Source: Streptomyces sp. NBC_00576
Lineage (GTDB): Bacteria > Actinomycetota > Actinomycetes > Streptomycetales > Streptomycetaceae
Direction: 5' to 3'
Assembly (NCBI RefSeq): GCF_036345175.1
Contig: NZ_CP107780.1
Location: forward strand, 8,370,001-8,434,000
DNA length: 64,000 nucleotides
Shown: piece after piece, positions 39,887 to 48,553 of the stretch
Numbering within the stretch: position 1 is the first letter of the stretch
How the letters are laid out: each line of letters starts with the position of its first letter
The notes under the pieces: model-generated
The model's input: the letters and a program-made list of their open reading frames with translations, nothing else
Databases searched by the model: none
What the model was told of the DNA's origin: nothing
Made by a program: the position numbers and the translations under genes

Positions 39887-42800
39887 CTACGCCTTGCGCA
39901 GGCGGAACGTCAGGGACAGGCCCTCGTCCGTGAACGGGTCCCCGTAGGTGTCGTCCGCCTCGCCCTCGCCGAAGGCTGTTGCCAGGACCTCGTCGCCGAT
40001 CAGGCCCGAGTGTTCGGTGAGGGCCGCGGTGACCGCCGGGTCCGTGGACGTCCAGCGGAGGGCGATGCGGTCGGCCACGTCGAGGCCGCTGTTCTTGCGG
40101 GCCTCCTGGATCAGCCGGATCGCGTCACGGGCGAGGCCCGCCTGACGCAGCTCCTCCGTGATCTCCAGGTCGAGGGCGACCGTCGCGCCCGAGTCGGACG
40201 CCACCGACCAGCCCTCGCGCGGGGTCTCCGTGATGATGACCTCGTCCGGCGCCAGCGTGACCGTCTCGCCGTCGACCTCCACCGACGCCGTGCCCGCGCG
40301 CAGGGCGAGGGACAGCGCTGCCGCGTCGGTATGCGCGACGGCCTTCGCGACGTCCTGGACGCGCTTGCCGAACCGCTTGCCCAGGGCGCGGAAGTTGGCC
40401 TTGGCGGTGGTGTCGACCAGTGAGCCGCCCACCTCGGAGAGGGACGCGAGGGAGCTGACGTTGAGCTCCTCCGTGATCTGCGCGTGCAGTTCACGGTCGA
40501 GGGTGTCGAAGCCGGCCGCCGCGACCAGCGCGCGGGACAGCGGCTGGCGCGTCTTCACGCCCGACTCCGCGCGCGTGGCACGGCCGAGCTCGACCAGCCG
40601 CCGTACGAGCACCATCTGCTTCGACAGCTCCGGGTCGATCGCGGACAGGTCCGCCTCGGGCCAGGACGTCAGATGGACGGATTCGGGGCTGCCCGGGGTC
40701 ACCGGCACCACCAGGTCCTGCCAGACCCGCTCGGTGATGAACGGGGTCAGCGGGGCCATCAGCTTCGTGACCGTCTCGACGACCTCGTGCAGGGTGCGCA
40801 GCGCGGCCTTGTCGCCCTGCCAGAAGCGCCGCCGGGACCGGCGTACGTACCAGTTGGACAGGTCGTCGACGAACGCGGACAGGAGCTTGCCGGCGCGCTG
40901 GGTGTCGTATGCCTCCAGAGCCTGCGTCACCTGGTCGGTGAGGGCGTGGAGCTCGGACAGGAGCCAGCGGTCCAGGACCGGGCGGTCGGCCGGGGCCGGG
41001 TCCGCCGCGGACGGGGCCCAGTTCGAAGTACGCGCGTACAGGGCCTGGAAGGCGACCGTGTTCCAGTACGTGAGGAGCGTCTTGCGGACGACCTCCTGGA
41101 TCGTGCCGTGGCCGACACGGCGGGCCGCCCACGGGGAACCGCCGGCCGCCATGAACCAGCGCACGGCGTCCGCGCCGTGCCGGTCCATCAGCGGGATCGG
41201 CTCCAGGGTGTTGCCCAGGTGCTTGGACATCTTGCGGCCGTCCTCGGCGAGGATGTGGCCGAGGCAGACCACGTTCTCGTACGACGACTTGTCGAAGACG
41301 AGCGTGCCGACCGCCATCAGCGTGTAGAACCAGCCGCGGGTCTGGTCGATGGCCTCGCTGATGAACTGGGCCGGGTAGCGGGACTCGAACAGTTCCTTGT
41401 TCTTGTACGGGTATCCCCACTGCGCGAACGGCATCGAACCCGAGTCGTACCAGGCGTCGATGACCTCCGGCACGCGCGTGGCCGTCTGTCCGCAGTCGCC
41501 CTGGGGGCAGGAGAAGGTGACCGCGTCGATGAACGGGCGGTGCGGGTCCAGGTCCGACTGGTCGGTGCCCGTGAGCTGGGTCAGCTCCGCGCGGGAGCCC
41601 ACGACCGTGAGGTGGTCCTCCTCGCAGCGCCAGATCGGGAGCGGAGTGCCCCAGTACCGGTTGCGGGAGAGCGCCCAGTCGATGTTGTTGTTCAGCCAGT
41701 CGCCGTACCGGCCGTTCTTGACCGTGTCCGGGAACCAGTTGGTCTTCTCGTTCTCCTGGAGGAGACGGTCCTTGACGGCCGTGGTGCGGATGTACCAGGA
41801 CGGCTGCGCGTAGTAGAGGAGTGCGGTGTGGCAGCGCCAGCAGTGCGGGTAGCTGTGCTCGTACGGGATGTGCTTGAAGAGGAGGCCGCGCTGCTGGAGG
41901 TCCTCGGTGAGCTTTTCGTCCGCCTTCTTGAAGAAGACGCCGCCCACGAGGGGGACGTCCTCCTCGAAGGTGCCGTCCGGGCGGACCGGGTTGACGACGG
42001 GCAGGCCGTACGCGCGGCACACCTTGAGGTCTTCCTCACCGAAAGCGGGGGACTGGTGGACCAGACCCGTACCGTCCTCGGTCGTCACGTAGTCCGCGTT
42101 CACCACGTAGTGGGTGGGTACGTCGTCCGGGAACTCGACCAGCTCGAACGGACGTTGATAGGACCAGCGCTCCATCTCGGCGCCGGTGAAGGTCTGTCCG
42201 GTGGGCTGCCACTCCTCGCCGAGCGCCTTGGTGAGCAGTGGCTCCGCGACGACGAGCTTCTCGCTGTCGGATGGACCCTTCGTCGCCACCACGTAGGTGA
42301 CGTCGGGGTGGGCGGCGACCGCGGTGTTGGAGACCAGCGTCCAGGGGGTCGTCGTCCAGACGACGAGTGCGGCCTCGCCGGCCAGCGGACCGGAGGTGAG
42401 CGGGAAACGGACGTACACGGACGGGTCGACGACCGTCTCGTAGCCCTGGGCCAGCTCGTGGTCCGAGAGTCCTGTGCCGCAGCGCGGGCACCAGGGGGCG
42501 ACGCGGTGGTCCTGGGTCAGCAGGCCCTTGTTGAAGATCTCCTTCAGCGACCACCAGACCGACTCGATGTACGCGGGGTCCATCGTGCGGTAGGGGTCGT
42601 GCAGGTCGGTCCAGTACCCCATGCGGGTCGTGAGCGCTTCGAAGGCGTCCGTGTGGCGGGTCACCGACTCGCGGCACTTGGCGTTGAACTCGGCGATGCC
42701 GTACGCCTCGATGTCCTGCTTGCCGGAGAAGCCGAGCTCCTTCTCGACCGCCAGCTCCACCGGGAGGCCGTGGCAGTCCCAGCCGGCCTTGCGGGCCACG

Positions 42801-43045
42801 TGGTAGCCGCGCATGGTGCGGAAGCGCGGGAACACGTCCTTGAAGACCCGTGCCTCGATGTGGTGGGCACCCGGCATGCCGTTCGCGGTGGGCGGGCCCT
42901 CGTAGAACACCCATTCGGGGCGGCCCTCGGACTGCTCAAGGCTCTTGGCGAAGATCTTCTGCTCGCGCCAGAACTCGAGCACGGCGTGCTCAAGGGCGGG
43001 CAGGTCGACCTGGGCGGGCACCTGGCGGTACGTCGGCGTTGTCAT
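39887..43045 (-). CDS. ileS: Isoleucyl-tRNA synthetase, type 2 (IleRS2)
   Basis: A 1052-residue class I synthetase charging tRNA-Ile, with catalytic, editing and anticodon domains. The ATP signature normally written HxGH reads GAHH at residues 59-62 (PTANGMPGAHHIEARVFKD); the second signature is RKMSKHLGN. Editing-domain segments (VVWTTTPWTL, ALLYYAQPSWYIRTT) are present. The sequence is the eukaryote-like type 2, which is known to be naturally less sensitive to mupirocin. ATG 43045 follows GGAGGAAGCTCGCTG; longer in-frame translation would run into the T-box leader. Confidence 0.95.
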   Translation of the reverse strand: MTTPTYRQVPAQVDLPALEHAVLEFWREQKIFAKSLEQSEGRPEWVFYEGPPTANGMPGAHHIEARVFKDVFPRFRTMRGYHVARKAGWDCHGLPVELAVEKELGFSGKQDIEAYGIAEFNAKCRESVTRHTDAFEALTTRMGYWTDLHDPYRTMDPAYIESVWWSLKEIFNKGLLTQDHRVAPWCPRCGTGLSDHELAQGYETVVDPSVYVRFPLTSGPLAGEAALVVWTTTPWTLVSNTAVAAHPDVTYVVATKGPSDSEKLVVAEPLLTKALGEEWQPTGQTFTGAEMERWSYQRPFELVEFPDDVPTHYVVNADYVTTEDGTGLVHQSPAFGEEDLKVCRAYGLPVVNPVRPDGTFEEDVPLVGGVFFKKADEKLTEDLQQRGLLFKHIPYEHSYPHCWRCHTALLYYAQPSWYIRTTAVKDRLLQENEKTNWFPDTVKNGRYGDWLNNNIDWALSRNRYWGTPLPIWRCEEDHLTVVGSRAELTQLTGTDQSDLDPHRPFIDAVTFSCPQGDCGQTATRVPEVIDAWYDSGSMPFAQWGYPYKNKELFESRYPAQFISEAIDQTRGWFYTLMAVGTLVFDKSSYENVVCLGHILAEDGRKMSKHLGNTLEPIPLMDRHGADAVRWFMAAGGSPWAARRVGHGTIQEVVRKTLLTYWNTVAFQALYARTSNWAPSAADPAPADRPVLDRWLLSELHALTDQVTQALEAYDTQRAGKLLSAFVDDLSNWYVRRSRRRFWQGDKAALRTLHEVVETVTKLMAPLTPFITERVWQDLVVPVTPGSPESVHLTSWPEADLSAIDPELSKQMVLVRRLVELGRATRAESGVKTRQPLSRALVAAAGFDTLDRELHAQITEELNVSSLASLSEVGGSLVDTTAKANFRALGKRFGKRVQDVAKAVAHTDAAALSLALRAGTASVEVDGETVTLAPDEVIITETPREGWSVASDSGATVALDLEITEELRQAGLARDAIRLIQEARKNSGLDVADRIALRWTSTDPAVTAALTEHSGLIGDEVLATAFGEGEADDTYGDPFTDEGLSLTFRLRKA

Positions 43046-43052
43046 CAGCGAG

Positions 43053-43350
43053 CTTCCTCCGGCGGACTTTCTGCCTTCCGTCGGAGGGACGAGAGCCGGA
43101 ATTCTCCGGATGCCGTGTACGGCGTACTCCCGCGGTACCACCCTCCTTGGCTCCCCGGTGCATCGTGCGCACCTGTGAGCCCCCTCATTGGGGTCGCGAT
43201 ACCGGGTCTACTGGCCTTGGCTGTCCTGCTCGCCTCGCTGCGGCTTTCTTCCGGCGGCTCCGGGGTGATCTTCGCGTCGCGCTCACCCCCGGGCTTCCAC
43301 CGTCCCCGGGTCGCTCTGGGCTGCGTACGCCGCTACTCGTCCCCATCCAC
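43053..43350 (-). promoter_or_regulatory. T-box riboswitch of ileS (AUC specifier)
   Basis: Read on the minus strand, AGGGTGGTACCGCG (43131-43144) is the T-box sequence that pairs with the acceptor end of uncharged tRNA. Upstream, GGGGACGAGTAG marks the base of stem I, GGACGGTGGAAG its distal loop, and GAAG-ATC-ACC contains the specifier codon ATC (43267-43269), matching isoleucine. The region up to the ileS ribosome-binding site contains CCCTCC that can pair with GGAGGG of the T-box. No T-run is seen, so control is probably translational. Confidence 0.93.
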
Positions 43351-43404
43351 GCTTCTCGCTGCGGCCAGTGTACGGCGCCCCACCGACAGCGGCCGACCGG
43401 TTTT

Positions 43405-43440
43405 CCGGGCCACCCGAATGGCGAGGGTCGGGTGGCCCGG
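43405..43440. terminator. 11-bp hairpin between the ileS leader and the dksA-like gene
   Basis: CCGGGCCACCC (43405-43415) pairs with GGGTGGCCCGG (43430-43440) around 14 bases. It lies upstream of both divergent genes, so it is not an obvious terminator for either; it may insulate the two promoters or be a leader structure. The rest of 43441-43626 shows no gene. Confidence 0.4.
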
Positions 43441-43626
43441 ATTCCGGGACGCGCGGCTCGGCGGATTACCCGGCGGGGAGCTGGGCACAACGCTTGCAGG
43501 CTTGCCCCGCGGGACCGGCGGGGTGGGCGAATCGGGTGGCGGCCCCCGTTGCCGCGGGACTCAAGTCGATTTATCGTCCCAGCACGATTCGCGAGCAAGA
43601 TCACAATATGTGAAGGGGCCGCGGCC

Positions 43627-44487
43627 ATGGTGGCGAAAAAGACCGCCGTACAGCAGTCGGCGTCCAGCAGATCCACCGGATCCACGGCCGCGGGGCCCTC
43701 CGGCAGTGGCAAGGGCACGGACGCGAAGAAGAGCGCCCTCAAGGAGGGCACCACGAAGAAGACGGCGGCCACGAAGACGGTGGCAGGTAAATCGGAGGCC
43801 AAAAAAACGGTGGCCAAGAAGACCGTCGCCGCGAAGACGGCCGTCGCCAAGACAGCCGTAGAGAAGAAGGCCGCCGCGCCCCGAAGCACCGCGGTTCACG
43901 GCGGCGCCGGCAAACGCACCTCCACGAAGAGCACGGTCAAGAAGAGCACGGCCAACAAGGCGGGCGCGGCCGAGGCCGCGAAGACGACGGGAGCCACGAC
44001 GGTGGTTGCGAAGAAGAGTGCTGGCACGGCCACGGCGGCGAAGAAGCCCAGCGCGGTACCCAAGGCGCGGATCATCGCGGCGGCGGAGCCGGGCGAGCTC
44101 GCAGTACGCCCCGGTGAGGACCCATGGACTCCGGAGGAGGTGGCTCAGGCACGCGCCGAGCTGCAGTCCGAGGTGCAGCGGCTGCGCGCCGAGATCACGT
44201 CGTCCGAGCAGTCGCTCGTGGGCCTGATGCGGGACTCCGGGGACGGCGCGGGCGACGACCAGGCTGACACCGGTACCAAGAACATCACGCGCGAGCACGA
44301 GATGGCGCTGGCGGCCAACGCGCGCGAGATGCTCGTCCAGGACGAGCGGGCCCTGGAGCGGCTGGACACGGGCACGTACGGCCTGTGCGAGAACTGCGGC
44401 AACCCGATCGGCAAGGCGCGTATGCAGGCCTTCCCGCGCGCGACGCTGTGCGTCGAGTGCAAGCAGAAGCAGGAGCGGCGCTACTGA
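43627..44487 (+). CDS. DksA/TraR zinc-finger protein with histone-H1-like N-terminal tail
   Basis: A 286-residue protein in two parts. Residues 1-145 are Lys/Ala/Thr-rich with AKKT-type repeats (KKTVAKKTVAAKTAVAKTAV), like histone H1 or HupS tails. Residues 165-286 are a DksA domain: a coiled coil (EEVAQARAELQSEVQRLRAE), the tip DQADTG (211-216) in place of DxxDxA, and a four-Cys zinc finger (Cys 254, 257, 275, 278). It may act on RNA polymerase while bound to DNA. The ATG at 43627 follows AAGGGGCCGCGGCC. Confidence 0.9.
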   Translation: MVAKKTAVQQSASSRSTGSTAAGPSGSGKGTDAKKSALKEGTTKKTAATKTVAGKSEAKKTVAKKTVAAKTAVAKTAVEKKAAAPRSTAVHGGAGKRTSTKSTVKKSTANKAGAAEAAKTTGATTVVAKKSAGTATAAKKPSAVPKARIIAAAEPGELAVRPGEDPWTPEEVAQARAELQSEVQRLRAEITSSEQSLVGLMRDSGDGAGDDQADTGTKNITREHEMALAANAREMLVQDERALERLDTGTYGLCENCGNPIGKARMQAFPRATLCVECKQKQERRY

Positions 44488-44527
44488 CCCCTCCGCAGAG
44501 CCCCTGCCGTGCCGAGTCGCGCCGTGT

Positions 44528-44556
44528 GCCTCCTGCACTCCTGTGTGCCAGGAGGC
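44528..44556 (+). terminator. Hairpin after the dksA-like gene
   Basis: GCCTCCTG (44528-44535) and CAGGAGGC (44549-44556) form an 8-bp stem with a 13-base loop about 40 bases after the stop. No T-run follows. Confidence 0.5.
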
Positions 44557-44603
44557 GTGTCGTACCCTCGTCCTCAGTCAGGAACCTAGGTTGAGGGACT
44601 CAC

Positions 44604-45176
44604 GTGGCAGAGGCGGAGCGCATCATCGGTACGCCGGACATCCCAGACGCGGCGGGAGCCGAGGCGGAGATCCCGGACGAGCGGCCCCGGGGCAGGCGCC
44701 GGATCGTCGTGCTGTTCACGGTCGCCGCGCTGGCGTACGCGCTGGACCTTGTCAGCAAGATGATCGTCGTCGCCAAGCTGGAGCACCACGCGCCGATCGA
44801 GATCATCGGGGACTGGCTGAAGTTCGAGGCGATCCGTAACGCGGGCGCCGCCTTCGGCATGGGTGAGGCCTTCACGGTGATCTTCACGGTCATCGCGGCG
44901 TCCGTGATCGTCGTGATCGTCCGCCTGGCCCGCAAGCTCTACAGCCTGCCCTGGGCGATCGCGCTCGGTCTGCTGCTCGGCGGCGCGCTGGGCAATCTGA
45001 CCGACCGGATCTTCCGCACGCCGGGAGTCTTCAAGGGCGCGGTCGTCGACTTCATCGCGCCCAAGCACTTCGCGGTCTTCAACCTGGCCGACTCCGCGAT
45101 CGTCTGCGGCGGCATCCTGATCGTCCTGCTGTCCTTCAAGGGGCTCGACCCGGACGGGACCGTCCACAAGGACTGA
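44604..45176 (+). CDS. lspA: Lipoprotein signal peptidase LspA (signal peptidase II)
   Basis: A 190-residue, four-helix aspartyl protease that removes signal peptides from prolipoproteins. The first helix is VVLFTVAALAYALDLVSKMIVV; FEAIRNAGAAFGM is the conserved box after it; the catalytic Asp pair is in GALGNLTDRIF and FAVFNLADSAIVCGG. A 30-residue acidic N-terminal extension (GTPDIPDAAGAEAEIPDE) is typical of actinobacteria. GTG 44604 follows TTGAGGGACTCAC. The rluD-like gene follows with its own promoter. Confidence 0.95.
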   Translation: MAEAERIIGTPDIPDAAGAEAEIPDERPRGRRRIVVLFTVAALAYALDLVSKMIVVAKLEHHAPIEIIGDWLKFEAIRNAGAAFGMGEAFTVIFTVIAASVIVVIVRLARKLYSLPWAIALGLLLGGALGNLTDRIFRTPGVFKGAVVDFIAPKHFAVFNLADSAIVCGGILIVLLSFKGLDPDGTVHKD

Positions 45177-45230
45177 CGAGCTGGGCGGGGGTTTTCCACA
45201 GGCCCGGTCGGGGGTGTCTGGCCAGTCCTG

Positions 45231-45242
45231 CATACTCGACGG
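45231..45242 (+). promoter_or_regulatory. Putative leaderless promoter of the rluD-like gene
   Basis: CATACT (45231-45236) ends 6 bases before the GTG at 45243, and no ribosome-binding site is present. The -35 is unclear. TTTTCCACA (45192-45200), one base off the Streptomyces DnaA box, lies upstream. Confidence 0.45.
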
Positions 45243-46187
45243 GTGAGTACGATTCCCGAGATCCGCAACCTGCCCGTGCCGGACGGCCTGGAGGGCGAGC
45301 GCGTCGACGCCGCCATCTCCCGGATGTTCGGCTTCTCCCGTACGAAGGCCGCCGAGCTGGCCGCGGCGGGGAAGGTCACGGTCGACGGCTCGGTGGTCGG
45401 CAAGTCGGAGCGGGTGCACGGCGGCGCCTGGCTCGAGGTCGAGATGCCGCAGGCGCCCGCGCCCGTGCAGGTGGTGGCCGAGCCCGTCGAGGGCATGGTG
45501 ATCGTGCACGACGACGACGACATCGTCGTGATCGTCAAGCCCGTCGGCGTGGCCGCGCATCCGTCGCCCGGCTGGACCGGGACGACCGTCATCGGCGGCC
45601 TCGCCGCTGCCGGATACCGCATCTCCACTTCCGGTGCCGCCGAGCGCCAGGGCATCGTGCATCGGCTCGATGTCGGCACGTCCGGCCTGATGGCGGTCGC
45701 CAAGTCGGAGCGCGCGTACACGTCGCTCAAGCGCCAGTTCAAGGAGCGCACGGTCGACAAGCGCTACCACGCACTGGTCCAGGGCCACCCGGATCCGATG
45801 AGCGGCACGATCGACGCGCCCATCGGCCGGCACCCCACCCACGACTACAAGTGGGCGGTCACTGCTGAGGGCAAGCCGTCCGTCACGCACTATGACCTCA
45901 TCGAGGCGTTCCGTGCGGCCTCCCTGCTCGATGTGAAGCTGGAGACCGGCCGCACCCACCAGATCCGCGTCCACATGGCCGCCCACCGGCACCCCTGCGT
46001 CGGCGACCTGACGTACGGGGCGGACCCGACGCTCTCCAAGCGGCTCGGTCTGACCCGTCAGTGGCTGCACGCCGTACGTCTCGGCTTCGAGCACCCGGGG
46101 GACGGGACGTGGGTCGAGTTCGAGAGCGACTACCCGGACGACCTGGCCAATGCCCTGGAGCGGGTGCGCGAGGAGACGTACGCATGA
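45243..46187 (+). CDS. RluA/RluD-family pseudouridine synthase
   Basis: A 314-residue enzyme converting uridine to pseudouridine in rRNA. The N-terminal S4 RNA-binding domain is RVDAAISRMFGFSRTKAAEL; the catalytic Asp is in GIVHRLDVGTSGLMAVAK; ETGRTHQIRVHMA and LHAVRLGFEHP are the C-terminal motifs. By neighbourhood with lspA it is the RluD-like paralogue, but the target bases (1911/1915/1917 of 23S rRNA in E. coli) are inferred. It overlaps the GNAT gene by 4 bases. Confidence 0.93.
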   Translation: MSTIPEIRNLPVPDGLEGERVDAAISRMFGFSRTKAAELAAAGKVTVDGSVVGKSERVHGGAWLEVEMPQAPAPVQVVAEPVEGMVIVHDDDDIVVIVKPVGVAAHPSPGWTGTTVIGGLAAAGYRISTSGAAERQGIVHRLDVGTSGLMAVAKSERAYTSLKRQFKERTVDKRYHALVQGHPDPMSGTIDAPIGRHPTHDYKWAVTAEGKPSVTHYDLIEAFRAASLLDVKLETGRTHQIRVHMAAHRHPCVGDLTYGADPTLSKRLGLTRQWLHAVRLGFEHPGDGTWVEFESDYPDDLANALERVREETYA

Positions 46188-46654
46188 CCCTGGCGCCGTA
46201 CGTGGTGCGCGTCGCCGAGGAGCCTGCCGACCGTGAGGCCTGCTTCGCGGTGCGCAAGGAGGTCTTCGTCGCGGAGCAGCAGGTGCCGGAGGATCTGGAG
46301 TACGACGAGTTCGACGCGGGCGCGCTGCATGTGCTGGCCGTCCGGGAGGACGGGGTGGCGCTCGGTACGGGGCGGTTGCTGTACGGGGAGGCGGCGGCCG
46401 GCCGGACCGGGGGAGATCTGTCCTTGGGGTCGCTCGGGCGGCTCGCGGTGCGGAAAGAAGCGCGGGGGCTGGGGGTCGGGGTCGCGCTCGTGCGGGGGAT
46501 CGAGGAGGCGGCTCGGGGGCTGGGGCTCGTCGCTGTGGATCTGCATGCGCAGACCTCCGCGTCAGGGTTTTACGAGCGGCTCGGGTATGCGGGGTACGGA
46601 GACGAGTTCTACGAGGCGGGTATCGCACATCTTGCGATGCGCCGTTCTTTTTGA
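46184..46654 (+). CDS. GNAT family N-acetyltransferase
   Basis: A 156-residue ElaA-like acetyltransferase. CFAVRKEVFVAEQQVPEDLE is the N-terminal signature, RLAVRKEARGLGVGVALV contains the acetyl-CoA pyrophosphate loop (RGLGVG), and GFYERLGYAGYGDEFYEAG is the last motif. The substrate is unknown. The ATG overlaps the rluD-like stop, so the two are co-translated; the codons become more GGG/GCG-skewed toward the end. Confidence 0.88.
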   Translation: MTLAPYVVRVAEEPADREACFAVRKEVFVAEQQVPEDLEYDEFDAGALHVLAVREDGVALGTGRLLYGEAAAGRTGGDLSLGSLGRLAVRKEARGLGVGVALVRGIEEAARGLGLVAVDLHAQTSASGFYERLGYAGYGDEFYEAGIAHLAMRRSF

Positions 46655-46655
46655 G
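46622..46655 (+). terminator. Possible terminator overlapping the end of the GNAT gene
   Basis: ATCGCA (46622-46627) pairs with TGCGAT (46633-46638) around 5 bases, and a T-rich stretch (TTCTTTTTGAGTTTTTTTAT) begins 8 bases later. It lies within the last codons. T-tracts this long are rare in this window. Confidence 0.45.
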
Positions 46656-46760
46656 TTTTTTTATCCCACACCCGCGCACCACCCGTGGCGGGTCCGTTGA
46701 GAGGTGGGCCTCGCCTGTGGGGGTGCGCTTCGTCGGCGGCTTTCCGCCCGGGGGTGGTGT

Positions 46761-47876
46761 CTAGCCTCGGCCGGCCGGCCTTGGCGTTTCGTGGGCCCTT
46801 CGCGGGCCTCCGTCCTGGAAGCGGCGAGCCGCCTCCGTGCCCGGGAGCAGGGCCGCGTCCGCCGTGTTGACTCGGGGTAGGGCGTACGGGTGTTGCTCGG
46901 TCAGCCAGCGGATCATGCCCTCGCGGACGTGCACCCGGACCTTCCAGACGTCGTCCGCGTCCTTCGCCGTCACCAGGGCGCGTACCTCCATGGTGGTCGG
47001 TGTGGCGTCCGTGACGCACAGGTCGCAGGCGCGTCCGTCCCAGGCCGGGCACTCGCGCAGGAGGTCGCGGAGCTTCTCCCGCATCGCCTCCATGGGCGCG
47101 CTGTGGTCCAGGTGCCAGAAGACGATGCCGGTCATCTGGGCGCCGCCCCGCGACCAGTTCTCGAAGGGCTTCGAGGTGAAGTAGGAGACCGGCATCGTGA
47201 TGCGCCGCTCGTCCCAGGTCCGCACGGTCAGGAACGTCAGCGTGATCTCGTCGACCGTGCCCCACTCACCGTCCACCACGACCGTGTCGCCCATGCGCAC
47301 CATGTCGCCGAAGGCGATCTGGAACCCCGCGAACATGTTGCTCAGCGTCGACTGGGCCGCCACACCGGCGACGATGCCCAGGACACCGGCCGAGGCCAGC
47401 AGGGAGGCGCCGGCCGCGCGCATCGCCGGGAACGTCAGCAGCATCGCCGCCACCGCCACGACGGCCACGATCGCCGCGACCACCCGCATGATCAGCGACA
47501 CCTGGGTACGGACCCGGCGGACCCGGGCCGGGTCGCGGTGGGCGCGGGCGTAACGGGTGTACGAGGTGTCCACGATCGCCGCCGCGATGCGCACGATCAG
47601 CCACGCCGCCGAGCCGATCAGGACCAGGGTCAGGACCCGGCCGGCGGTGACCTCGTGCCCGTGGATCAGGTCGGCCTGGTCGTAGGACCCTCTGAGCATC
47701 GCCGCACACAGGACGAGCTGGTAGGGCACGCGGCCCCGGCGCAGCAGTCCCCACAGAGGAGTCTCGGTCTGTCGTTCGTCCGCCTTGCGCAGCAAGCGGT
47801 CCGTGACCCAGCCGATGAGCAGCGTGAGCACGACCGAGCCACCAAGGACGATCAACGGGCGCAGTACGTTCTCCAT
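46761..47876 (-). CDS. Small-conductance mechanosensitive channel (MscS family)
   Basis: A 371-residue channel with about four N-terminal membrane helices. The pore helix is SAGVLGIVAGVAAQSTLSNM, then FAGFQIAFGDMVRMGDTVVV, the start of the beta domain, and GTVDEITLTFLTVRTWDERR follows. The cytoplasmic vestibule domain is complete; the tail is disordered. It protects against osmotic down-shock in characterised relatives. The ATG at 47876 begins just inside the first helix. Convergent with the GNAT gene. Confidence 0.92.
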   Translation of the reverse strand: MENVLRPLIVLGGSVVLTLLIGWVTDRLLRKADERQTETPLWGLLRRGRVPYQLVLCAAMLRGSYDQADLIHGHEVTAGRVLTLVLIGSAAWLIVRIAAAIVDTSYTRYARAHRDPARVRRVRTQVSLIMRVVAAIVAVVAVAAMLLTFPAMRAAGASLLASAGVLGIVAGVAAQSTLSNMFAGFQIAFGDMVRMGDTVVVDGEWGTVDEITLTFLTVRTWDERRITMPVSYFTSKPFENWSRGGAQMTGIVFWHLDHSAPMEAMREKLRDLLRECPAWDGRACDLCVTDATPTTMEVRALVTAKDADDVWKVRVHVREGMIRWLTEQHPYALPRVNTADAALLPGTEAARRFQDGGPRRAHETPRPAGRG

Positions 47877-47956
47877 GCCGGAGAACGTAACCGGAGAAGG
47901 GCGGTCATGAACATGTGACTTCGTTCTCTGTCAGTGGTGGCTGGCACGATGTGCTC

Positions 47957-48526
47957 ATGAACGTCATGCTCTTTCACTCGACCTATGGGCTTCGCCCCGC
48001 CGTGCGCGCCGCGGCGGACCGGCTGCGGGCGGCCGGACACGAGGTGTGGACCCCCGACCTCTTCGACGGGCACACCTTCGAGACCGTCGAGGAGGGCATG
48101 GCCTTCAAGGACGCCATAGGCAAGGACGAGTTGCTCAGGCGGGCGATCCTGGCCGCCGCGCCCTATTCCGGGCGGGGTCTGGTGTACGCGGGGTTCTCCT
48201 TCGGTGCCGCGACCGCGCAGACGCTCGCGCTCGGCGACGACAAGGCGCGCGGGCTGTTGCTGCTGCACGGCACGTCGGACATCGCCGAGACGGCGTCGGT
48301 CGACGAGCTGCCGGTCCAGCTGCACGTGGCCGAGCCGGACGCGTTCGAGACCGACGACTGGCTGGGCTCCTGGTATCTCCAGATGGGCAAGGCGGGCGCC
48401 GACGTGGAGATCTACCGGTACGCCGGAGCCGGTCACCTCTACACCGACCCCGACCTGCCGGACTACGACGAGGAGGCGGCCGAGGCCACCTGGCGTGTGG
48501 CGCTCGGCTTCCTCGACAGCCTGTAG
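47957..48526 (+). CDS. Dienelactone-hydrolase-like alpha/beta hydrolase
   Basis: A 189-residue hydrolase of the dienelactone hydrolase family. VMLFHSTYGLRPAVRAAADR opens the fold, VYAGFSFGAATAQTLAL has the nucleophile elbow with Ser 81, where classical dienelactone hydrolases have Cys, and GAGHLYTD supplies the His. The substrate is unknown. The ATG at 47957 has CACGAT six bases before it and no ribosome-binding site, so it is probably leaderless. It diverges from mscS. Confidence 0.87.
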   Translation: MNVMLFHSTYGLRPAVRAAADRLRAAGHEVWTPDLFDGHTFETVEEGMAFKDAIGKDELLRRAILAAAPYSGRGLVYAGFSFGAATAQTLALGDDKARGLLLLHGTSDIAETASVDELPVQLHVAEPDAFETDDWLGSWYLQMGKAGADVEIYRYAGAGHLYTDPDLPDYDEEAAEATWRVALGFLDSL

Positions 48527-48553
48527 ACCGGGGGCACCGGTACTCGCGGCCGT

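Noticed and set aside
40484..43861. A 1125-codon open frame on the plus strand opposite ileS
   Set aside because: It is the antisense shadow of ileS, caused by high GC at the third codon position; it is Arg/Gly/Val-rich without domains and runs through the T-box leader.
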